Shown here in pieces: positions 38,588 through 45,947 of a stretch of 64,000 nt of DNA (positions within the stretch are counted from its first letter, which is position 1; each line of letters opens with the position of its first letter). The stretch spans positions 1 to 64,000 of the forward strand of contig JAFSRW010000042.1 in the NCBI GenBank assembly GCA_017445925.1, given 5' to 3'. The notes beneath the pieces are model-generated. The model was given only the letters and a program-made list of their open reading frames with translations, made no database searches and was not told where the DNA came from. This DNA comes from Bacteroidaceae bacterium. Its GTDB lineage: Bacteria > Bacteroidota > Bacteroidia > Bacteroidales > Bacteroidaceae. Position numbers and translations under genes: made by a program.

Positions 38588-39776
38588 AATAAAGGAGATA
38601 TACAAGATAGGACTGGGACCTTCATCCAGTCATACGATGGGGCCGAGAAAGGCTGCTGAGATTTTTATCCAGCGCCATCCTAATGCGGCACGAACGGAAG
38701 TGACATTATACGGCTCGCTGGCCGCAACAGGCAAGGGCCACATGACGGATGTTGCCATAGAGGATGCCATTCCCGGCATCGCAATTATTTGGGAGCCCAA
38801 GGTGTTTCTGCCATTCCATCCCAACGGTATGGAGTTCCGTGCTTATGCTCAGGACGGCTCACAGACAGATAGCTGGCAGGTATTCAGCATAGGCGGAGGC
38901 GAACTGGCCGAAGAAAGCCAGAGTCGGCTCTCGTCGCCCGAAATATACAAGTTGGACAAGATGACGGACATCCTGAAATATTGCGAGCGGACGGGCAAAA
39001 GCTACTGGGAATATGTGGCAGAAACAGAAGATGCCGACATCTGGGATTATCTGCGAGAGGTTTGGGAGACAATGAAAGCTGCTGTGGAACGTGGTCTAGA
39101 TGCCGAGGGCGTTCTGCCCGGTCCTCTGAACCTACGTCGCAAAGCAGCAGCCTATTATGTGAAAGCCACCGGATATAAGGACAATCTGCGTACACGTGGT
39201 TTAGTTTTCTCCTACGCACTTGCCGTAAGCGAGGAAAACGCAGCCGGTGGAAAGATTGTTACGGCTCCCACCTGCGGTTCGTGCGGTGTGCTGCCAGGTG
39301 TCCTCTATCACATGTGGAAGAGCAAGTCCTTTAGCGATGCTCGTATCCTTAGGGCTCTTGCTACAGCCGGTCTGATAGGTAATGTGGTAAAACACAACGC
39401 CAGCATCTCGGGTGCTGAGGTTGGATGTCAGGGCGAAGTGGGTGTTGCCTGTGCTATGGCATCAGCAGCAGCCAACCAGCTGTTTGGCGGCTCGCCAGCT
39501 CAGATAGAATATGCTGCCGAGATGGGACTGGAGCACCACTTGGGTATGACTTGCGACCCCGTCTGCGGTATGGTTCAGATTCCCTGCATCGAGCGTAATG
39601 CCTACGCAGCAGCGCGTGCCTTGGATGCTAATATCTACAGTACCTTCTCTGACGGTATTCACCGTGTTTCATTCGATAAGGTGGTTGAGGTGATGAAGCA
39701 AACGGGACACGACCTGCCCTCCCTCTACAAAGAGACTGCAGAGGGCGGCTTGGCAAAGGACTACCATCAGATGTAG
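38580..39776 (+). CDS. sdaA: L-serine ammonia-lyase (iron-sulfur L-serine dehydratase)
   Basis: This 398-aa cytosolic enzyme deaminates L-serine to pyruvate and ammonia. It is the single-chain form: the beta-type domain starts KIGLGPSSSHTMGPRKAA (substrate loop), and the alpha-type domain (about 180-390) has APTCGSCGVLPG, GNVVKHNASISGAEVGCQGE and MTCDPVCGMVQIPC, whose cysteines bind the [4Fe-4S] cluster. The start codon lies inside a heptamer repeat (38565-38587), so the ribosome-binding region is repeat sequence. It is convergent with the next gene, 8 bp apart, with no strong terminator visible. A normal length suggests an intact enzyme. Confidence 0.94.
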   Translation: MKTIKEIYKIGLGPSSSHTMGPRKAAEIFIQRHPNAARTEVTLYGSLAATGKGHMTDVAIEDAIPGIAIIWEPKVFLPFHPNGMEFRAYAQDGSQTDSWQVFSIGGGELAEESQSRLSSPEIYKLDKMTDILKYCERTGKSYWEYVAETEDADIWDYLREVWETMKAAVERGLDAEGVLPGPLNLRRKAAAYYVKATGYKDNLRTRGLVFSYALAVSEENAAGGKIVTAPTCGSCGVLPGVLYHMWKSKSFSDARILRALATAGLIGNVVKHNASISGAEVGCQGEVGVACAMASAAANQLFGGSPAQIEYAAEMGLEHHLGMTCDPVCGMVQIPCIERNAYAAARALDANIYSTFSDGIHRVSFDKVVEVMKQTGHDLPSLYKETAEGGLAKDYHQM

Positions 39777-39784
39777 AAGATTAG

Positions 39785-42700
39785 TTACTTCATGGCAACC
39801 TTTTTCCCACCCTTAATATAGATGCCTTTCTTTAGTTGAGAGTTGAAAGTTGAGAGTTGAGAGTTTATGCTCCGTCCACTTAGGTCGTAGAGAGCATCAT
39901 CAGGTTTTTCATTTTTCACTCCTTCATTCTTCACTTCCAGGATGCTATTAGCTTCTTCTTCGGTGCCAAGCATCTTATCGCGGAAATCGTCAATAGACTT
40001 ATTGGTAATGCCAAGGTTCGAAGTCAGGTACTTGCGGAACTTCTCCTCCAGCGTCTCGCCTTGTAGAGCCTCCACAGCTGAGAACAACTCATCGAGCTGC
40101 CCTTTGCTGCAAGGAGTGTTGAAATAAGAGAAATTTGTCAGCTCGTAATCTTTGTATATATCACTCTTGCTCATGCCAAGCACACCTTCCAGCAGGAAGG
40201 CAAGGGTACCCGTGCGGTCTCGACCGATGGCACAGTGAAAATATACGGGTTTGTCGTTTTTTACGCTAGTCACCACATACTGGAAGGCAGCCTTGTACGT
40301 ACTCTTTGAGTTAGTCAGGCCCTCCATGTGACTGGCTGTCTGCCCCAGTGGCGTACGCCTGTAGGAAACATCGCTACCCAGCACAGAACGTGAGATACTT
40401 TTTGCCTCACTATCGCTACGCAAGTCCAACTCGGCCATAATACCGGCTTGGCGTAGTGCCTCTATGCCTTCTGGCTCCAGGTTATGACCACCGTTCCACT
40501 CGGCACCTCGGAATATCTTACCGTATTTAATGGGCCTTCCGCAGGCCGTAGGCCATCCACCAAGGTCGCGCACATTGGCTGTGCCATCAACCCTAAGATC
40601 CCTCACCTGGCCAGTGGTAGTGAACGAGGTTTCGTTATTAATTGTTAGTTGTTCATCTTTAATCGCTTCTACTTTACAATAGTAGGTACGGCCTGGAATA
40701 AGATTGTATATCTCGTATGAGGCAGATTCCGCAGGCACGCTCCGCGTTACAGCATCGGCATAGTCAGGACTTTCGCTCCACGTTATCTGCTGCGCTTCTG
40801 CGGTGGTGTCCCTTGTCCAGAATATTTCAACTGGCAATGGCCAGTCACGACGTTCTGGTGGATTCTGGTTGTAGGTGCCAACCTTGCTGGCATCTTTCTG
40901 GGTGTATTCAAAGTCGTGCACAAAGCCACGCACTCTGCCATTCTCCAGATTGTATTCCATGTTGAACAAACCTGTTGTTGCAGGATGCAAACGCCACATC
41001 TGGCGCAATTCCTGTGTGCCACCTGAGGGATAGTTATACACCCTCACCCTGCCTGCTGTATAACTGTACGGGAATGTAGAACTGCCCTGTATCTTAAAGC
41101 GTCCGCCGCCAACCCATGTTATCATCTGCTCATAACGTGCATCCGCCGTCAGTGAGATAGCCCTTCCGTTGGCATTTCCCCCTATCACGGTACCCACGTA
41201 CATCCCATTGTCGACACACTGCATCAGCCAGCCACCATTCTTGCGTGTCAACTTGAAGTAAGGTGGCGTTTCCAGTTCTTCAAGGGCCACAGCCGTCAGT
41301 CCCTCCTTATTGGCATTATCGGGATCGCCCTTCATAACATAACCCGGTATGCTCACATTCTCGATGTAATAGTAGCCCTCATGGAGCGGATAACAGTAGA
41401 GCGAATCATTAGCTATCATAATCCCGTTGATAGCCTTGTTGAGCTGTTCCAACGTGGCGTTTTCGTCCAATGTTTGCGCTTGGGCAATAGCATCACTCAT
41501 GGTCTTGGCGCTGCTATAGGAGTAGCAGCCTGGATCGGTGCCTATTTCGTCACCTGTGGGAACCTTAGGACTATATTCTATTATAACCTTCTGCAAATCA
41601 TCGTAGGTGTACTCCTTCCAGAGGTCACCGATAATATCGTAAGTGCTCCATGAGGGATCAGCCTTGAAAGCCGAATACATAGAGGGTCGCACATGCACAT
41701 TGGCTCCCGTGAAGTCGAAGGTGTAGCTGCGCAGCGTAGGCACAGCATCACAGTTCATATACACCTCGTATTTCTTTCCGCCGTAGATACATAGCTTATC
41801 GCCCCATGTATTGGCAGCAATATTCTCACCAAAGGAAATCTTCACCAGCACCTTATTGTAGCTCAGTGCCTCGTAGTCCATAAGGGTTACTGAGTTAGGC
41901 AGCACAATCTCTGTGAGCTGGGTCTGATAGATAGCCTTATAACCCAACTGGGTAATGCCCTCTGGCAAGTTGAGCGCTGTGATATTGGCACAATGGAAGG
42001 CATAGTCGCCAATAGCAGTTACCTTGAAGGTTTTACCCTTGATGGTTATCGTCTGCGGAATCGTTATCTCGCCGGTGTAGGTACAGGGGTTGGTTGATGA
42101 AGGCTGTGCCGTGTTGGGATAGGTTACTGCTACCGTGTTGGTGCCTGTAATCTTGTATTTGATGCCGTCCACCAACATATCGTCAGCAGTAGGTGTCTCC
42201 GACCTGGGTGTCGCAATGACAATATTCGGTACATTACGCACAGTTCCACCGATGAGCGTATTGATAATACCTGGGCCGTTCACCCAGAGCGTTGACGAAC
42301 CGCCACCGTCCAGATTGATGGCATCCGTCATACCCAAGTCCTCAGCCAGCGTGAGTAGATTCGGCAACGAGAAGCCGGATGCACCTTCCATACGACCTTC
42401 TGTTATTACCATATATACCGTTCCATCGGCACATTTGCCAAGCAAGGTGCGCGGATGCGGTCCGTAGAAGCCTTCACCGCCGATATAGGGATTCTGGCTT
42501 ACGCCATTAAGTCGGAGAATAGGTCCGCTAACCACAAAGGCGTCATACTTCTTACCCCATGCGGAAAGCTGACTGGCTGTGGTTTCGGAGCCGTACGGCA
42601 CGAGGGTAAACCCACCGTCCTTAAACCCGATTACGCCGTTACAACGGGCAAACTCCTCAGGCGCAGTAGTGGCTATTTCATTGCCATAGAGCCAGAGAGC

Positions 42701-43042
42701 AGTACACGATGTGCAGTTGCTCATGTTGAAGTAGCTGCCGTTAATTGCAACCGTTGCACCAGCCTCTGCTGCCAAGCCGTTTGTACCCTTGGTAGAATAT
42801 TCCTTGTCATAGAGCATGGTGTACATCGTCGACTCCGAGTATTTGGCAATCGATACAACCTGTGGATTGCCATACAAATCGCTAAAGCTCGACTTACCGT
42901 AGGTTACTCCGTTACGGGTCTTCCAGCCCCAGTTAGCATTCTGCAGAACGGAAGCATACTTCGATTCGCCCAGTGCCGTCGCAGTAATAGCGAAGAACAG
43001 AAGTAGAATCGAAAACCGGAAATTAAGAATTGTCTGTTTCAT
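39785..43042 (-). CDS. Secreted fusion: phosphodiester glycosidase, leucine-rich repeats, tyrosine-phosphatase fold
   Basis: This 1085-aa protein has a signal peptide (about 1-25). Residues about 60-285 are a NAGPA-type phosphodiester glycosidase (PF09992-like): HPRTLLGKCADGTVYMVITE and AINLDGGGSSTLWVNG. Residues about 320-470 resemble BspA-type leucine-rich repeats (IGDYAFHCANITALNLPEGI). About 490-720 is unassigned, and about 740-810 is fibronectin III-like. Residues about 815-1030 are a tyrosine phosphatase of the PF13350 type: TANVRDLGGW, ELDLRSDSE and HCAIGRDRTGTLAFL, with Cys937 and Arg943 as catalytic residues. A sorting tail follows (YDLSGRSI...GGKKVAMK). Heptamer repeats encode LEVKNEGVKNEK, DEQLTINNE and NSQLSTFNSQL. 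The two enzymes might act in sequence on phosphodiester-linked sugars; that is inference. Confidence 0.82.
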   Translation of the reverse strand: MKQTILNFRFSILLLFFAITATALGESKYASVLQNANWGWKTRNGVTYGKSSFSDLYGNPQVVSIAKYSESTMYTMLYDKEYSTKGTNGLAAEAGATVAINGSYFNMSNCTSCTALWLYGNEIATTAPEEFARCNGVIGFKDGGFTLVPYGSETTASQLSAWGKKYDAFVVSGPILRLNGVSQNPYIGGEGFYGPHPRTLLGKCADGTVYMVITEGRMEGASGFSLPNLLTLAEDLGMTDAINLDGGGSSTLWVNGPGIINTLIGGTVRNVPNIVIATPRSETPTADDMLVDGIKYKITGTNTVAVTYPNTAQPSSTNPCTYTGEITIPQTITIKGKTFKVTAIGDYAFHCANITALNLPEGITQLGYKAIYQTQLTEIVLPNSVTLMDYEALSYNKVLVKISFGENIAANTWGDKLCIYGGKKYEVYMNCDAVPTLRSYTFDFTGANVHVRPSMYSAFKADPSWSTYDIIGDLWKEYTYDDLQKVIIEYSPKVPTGDEIGTDPGCYSYSSAKTMSDAIAQAQTLDENATLEQLNKAINGIMIANDSLYCYPLHEGYYYIENVSIPGYVMKGDPDNANKEGLTAVALEELETPPYFKLTRKNGGWLMQCVDNGMYVGTVIGGNANGRAISLTADARYEQMITWVGGGRFKIQGSSTFPYSYTAGRVRVYNYPSGGTQELRQMWRLHPATTGLFNMEYNLENGRVRGFVHDFEYTQKDASKVGTYNQNPPERRDWPLPVEIFWTRDTTAEAQQITWSESPDYADAVTRSVPAESASYEIYNLIPGRTYYCKVEAIKDEQLTINNETSFTTTGQVRDLRVDGTANVRDLGGWPTACGRPIKYGKIFRGAEWNGGHNLEPEGIEALRQAGIMAELDLRSDSEAKSISRSVLGSDVSYRRTPLGQTASHMEGLTNSKSTYKAAFQYVVTSVKNDKPVYFHCAIGRDRTGTLAFLLEGVLGMSKSDIYKDYELTNFSYFNTPCSKGQLDELFSAVEALQGETLEEKFRKYLTSNLGITNKSIDDFRDKMLGTEEEANSILEVKNEGVKNEKPDDALYDLSGRSINSQLSTFNSQLKKGIYIKGGKKVAMK
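39834..39867 (-). repeat. Heptamer array in the fusion-protein sorting tail
   Basis: TTGAGAG, TTGAAAG, TTGAGAG, TTGAGAG give NSQLSTFNSQL on the minus strand, between GRSI and KKGIYIKGGKK. Confidence 0.85.
39905..39938 (-). repeat. In-frame heptamer-type array
   Basis: TTTTTCA, TTTTTCA, CTCCTTCA, TTCTTCA are read as EVKNEGVKNEK before the sorting tail of the fusion protein. One unit is 8 nt. Confidence 0.7.
40634..40664 (-). repeat. In-frame heptamer-type array
   Basis: TTATTAA, TTGTTAG, TTGTTCA, TCTTTAA are read as IKDEQLTINNE at the end of the fibronectin-like domain, close to LNSINNEQLTINN of GH127. Confidence 0.75.
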
Positions 43043-43096
43043 AATTTATATTAGATCTAATTTATGTGTCGTATGTTTGCTTTTACGCTTCGTTTC

Positions 43097-45778
43097 TTAT
43101 TTTACCATTATCTTTTTGCCGTTCATGATATAGATGCCCTTCTTCAATTGTGAATTATGAATTATGAATTGTGAATTGACCTGACGTCCGTTGAGGTCGT
43201 ATATTTTAACTGAACTGCCGTCGGCATTGACTATGCGGATGCCGTCAGGGTCAGCTTCGTTTACACCCTTGGCAAACTCAGGCTGTAGGGTAACTATATC
43301 GTCGGGCATGCTGAAGGTAATGCGCGTATTGCCGTTACTCAGCGTCTCCAGGCTAATAGTGGTACCAAAGGTAAAGTTCACGCCGTTAATTACTTTCAGT
43401 TCCTTCAGGCCATAGCCGTCACGGGGAATGATAGTCAGTGTAACGGTCTGTCCCTCCTCGGCCTCGTCAACATCTGCCGTAACGGTGCCGTTGCTGGCCT
43501 TACGGACGGTAACAAGGAATTTCTCTGCCTCGCAGTCGGCAGGGGTATAGATTACTTGGTCAATAAATGTGTTGATACCTTTCGGATTGCTCAGAACAAG
43601 GGTATTCTTGCCTGCCTTTAATGTAACGTCAAACGTAGCCTTACGCCATTCGTTTGCCGCAGTCTTCTCCACATCCACGTAAGCGCCCTTTCCATTAACG
43701 TTATATCTTAGCTGACCTGCCTTGGCTGTGTTCATGTATCGTACGCTGATGCGATAGTCACCTGCTTCCTTAAGGATAAGCTGGTGGCGTAATGCACCAC
43801 TGGTGTTGTTGCCCATTTCCACAAAGCCGTTGCCGGCATGACCACGTACATTGGGGTGTGAATAGTAAGGGCTGACAGTACTGCTGCCTATGCCCTTATA
43901 GTCCATGTCCTCGGCCTCTGCTATAATCTCTCCATGATAGGGAGCTGGCTGGACAGGCTGCGGGAGGGCTACTACAGGATGAATGTCTGCTTCGCGCTCC
44001 GTGGCATCTCCGCTACAATTAATGCTGACAGTGGCACCACCCATGTGCTTCAGCGTAAGAGTATATACGCCCGCCTCAGCATCCCATGTAGGCTTTACCG
44101 AACCCTTGGCCAGTGTGCCGTTCTTATATTTGTAGGTGGGCTCTGCTTTCACACCGCTGATAACAATGGTCTCTGTAACCAGTGCAGTGGTATCTGTACG
44201 GAAGTTATTGAAGTAAAAGTCCAGATGGTCGCCGAACTCACGCACCGTGGCGCTGCCCAACTTACCCAGCGTCAGTTTCAGCGTGTCGCAGGTATTGTAA
44301 AGCAATGGAATCCTCCCCGTTGCTTCCACCTTCTTATTCAGATAGGTATATGGCGTGTAGCAGATGAGCTGGTTCTTCATGCGGGCTACAAATAGGTCGC
44401 CTTCGGACAGCTCGGAGTATCGCTTATCGAAATCGGACGTTTTGGTGCTGGTTTTACTCCAACGAGAGACATACGTCGACTTTGTGGCTTTCATAGGAAT
44501 GGTCTTGGAAAGTGCATCGTACAACTCGGGTACAATGGCTATTGTACCATATCTGCCCGTTTTCTTGAAGTAGCACATATTGGACATCATCTGTCCGTCG
44601 CTCCAGCCGTAGGATGAAGCAGAGTTGGCTGGGTCATCCTGTTTGTAAAGGTCGTCGTACAAGGTGTTCCACGAGGCATATTTATCCTCGTCGCTTCCAC
44701 TTGTAACATTGTTGACCACAACTATCTTTGTCCGTTCTATAACCTCTTCACGCGTAGGAATATAAATGGTGCCGTCGATTATCTTGCGGAACAAGTCAAT
44801 CCATACGCCGTTCAGGTTGTCAAAACGCCCCCAGTTCCTGCGAGTATAGCCGTCCACGGTAGTCTTATCGGTCTCTTCAAAGCATTCTTTGTTCCAGATT
44901 AACTCAGGGCCGTCCCATACCGCCCCACCGTTTGAGCCGCACTGCTCCATCACGGTACCCACACCTGCACAAGAAGGGTAGCTGGCCTTACCCTCTCCAA
45001 GCAAGTCATCCATAGCACCGTTCCATCCACAGTTGTCATAGCGTACGCCGTAGTTCTTGGCCAAACCAGCAATGAAGGGGCCATAGGTAACGCTCTCGTT
45101 ATTGTAGAAGCAGGCCGATGTGGTGTATTTATAGAGCCACAGGATGGCCTCAGGGTATTTCTTGCAAGCTGCCATCAGCTGTTTATCACGCTTCATCTCG
45201 CCAATGGGGTTCAGCGCGTGGCTCCAGATATTGCCACAGAAACTCACCGTGAGGAAGCCGCCATAGTTGTGCGACATCTCCACCAGTTTGGCAAATAGTG
45301 CCCAGCGTGATGCCTGCGGACTGGAACTTAGGTCGGTAGCCTGTTCGTCAAAGCCCCAGAACTGTTCGGCAAAGTTCCAACCAAGGAAGTTGGGAAAGCG
45401 TCGGAACATATATTCGAAGGTCTCCAAGTCCGAATCCTGAATGTGTGTATGCCCACCGCTGGCTGGCTGACATGTGAACCACATACCGTTGGCCTGGCAT
45501 ACTGTTCCCCACGACTTGTAGGTGCGCAGCGCATTCTGCGGCATCTTGTATATTTTCTTCTCCTTATCAAACTGGCAGGATAGCGACAGGTTCATGCACA
45601 CGTATGGTCGTATGTCTTCAGGAACCAAATCGATAATCTTTTGCGGGTCGGCAGCGTTCCACACATCCACATGAATCATCCACATGGGGTGCTCATTGCT
45701 GATGGGTCTACGTTCCTTTGCCAACGTAAGAGCAAAAAAGCCAATAATTAAGGAGAGACTCAGTAGCAGTCGTTTCAT
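43097..45778 (-). CDS. Secreted GH98 family endo-glycosidase with carbohydrate-binding module
   Basis: This 893-aa protein has a signal peptide (about 1-20). The opening RRPISNEHPMWMIHVDVWNA, DPQKIIDLVPEDIRPYV and QPASGGHTH are characteristic of GH98. The catalytic barrel plus its C-terminal beta domain occupy about 28-560. Residues about 595-725 (IIAEAEDMDYKGIGSS...FIDQVIYTPA) are a CBM6/35-like module, then a divergent repeat domain (FLVTVRKASNGTVTADVDE) and a sorting tail (KIYDLNGRQV...NGKKIMVK). Known GH98 enzymes are blood-group endo-beta-galactosidases or complex-xylan endo-xylanases. The xylose operon and arabinofuranosidases make xylan the likelier target, but this is context only. 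A heptamer repeat (43146-43179) encodes NSQFIIHNSQL in the tail. Confidence 0.82.
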   Translation of the reverse strand: MKRLLLSLSLIIGFFALTLAKERRPISNEHPMWMIHVDVWNAADPQKIIDLVPEDIRPYVCMNLSLSCQFDKEKKIYKMPQNALRTYKSWGTVCQANGMWFTCQPASGGHTHIQDSDLETFEYMFRRFPNFLGWNFAEQFWGFDEQATDLSSSPQASRWALFAKLVEMSHNYGGFLTVSFCGNIWSHALNPIGEMKRDKQLMAACKKYPEAILWLYKYTTSACFYNNESVTYGPFIAGLAKNYGVRYDNCGWNGAMDDLLGEGKASYPSCAGVGTVMEQCGSNGGAVWDGPELIWNKECFEETDKTTVDGYTRRNWGRFDNLNGVWIDLFRKIIDGTIYIPTREEVIERTKIVVVNNVTSGSDEDKYASWNTLYDDLYKQDDPANSASSYGWSDGQMMSNMCYFKKTGRYGTIAIVPELYDALSKTIPMKATKSTYVSRWSKTSTKTSDFDKRYSELSEGDLFVARMKNQLICYTPYTYLNKKVEATGRIPLLYNTCDTLKLTLGKLGSATVREFGDHLDFYFNNFRTDTTALVTETIVISGVKAEPTYKYKNGTLAKGSVKPTWDAEAGVYTLTLKHMGGATVSINCSGDATEREADIHPVVALPQPVQPAPYHGEIIAEAEDMDYKGIGSSTVSPYYSHPNVRGHAGNGFVEMGNNTSGALRHQLILKEAGDYRISVRYMNTAKAGQLRYNVNGKGAYVDVEKTAANEWRKATFDVTLKAGKNTLVLSNPKGINTFIDQVIYTPADCEAEKFLVTVRKASNGTVTADVDEAEEGQTVTLTIIPRDGYGLKELKVINGVNFTFGTTISLETLSNGNTRITFSMPDDIVTLQPEFAKGVNEADPDGIRIVNADGSSVKIYDLNGRQVNSQFIIHNSQLKKGIYIMNGKKIMVK
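43146..43179 (-). repeat. Heptamer array in the GH98 sorting tail
   Basis: TGTGAAT, TATGAAT, TATGAAT, TGTGAAT are read as NSQFIIHNSQL between GRQV and KKGIYIMNGKK, the same place as in GH127 and in the phosphatase fusion. Confidence 0.85.
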
Positions 45779-45808
45779 AATTTAGGGCATTATTTCGTTT
45801 TCTTGTGA

Positions 45809-45816
45809 CAAAGTTA
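45809..45816 (-). promoter_or_regulatory. -7 element of the GH98 gene
   Basis: TAACTTTG on the minus strand lies about 30 bp before the GH98 start. The upstream TTTG box is not evident. Confidence 0.35.
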
Positions 45817-45890
45817 CAATTTATATTTGTATTATTTGTATTTTCAGGGGATTTTTCAATTGTACCTAAGTAAAAGGGCACATAAGAATA

Positions 45891-45921
45891 GTTGTTAATT
45901 CACTTTTTCTTTATAACTTTG
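45891..45921 (+). promoter_or_regulatory. Promoter of the GH31 gene
   Basis: GTTG (45891-45894, one base from TTTG), 19 nt, TAACTTTG (45914-45921), 26 bp before the GH31 ATG. It is divergent from the GH98 gene. Confidence 0.6.
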
Positions 45922-45947
45922 CAGCATCATAACCAACAACAACTATA

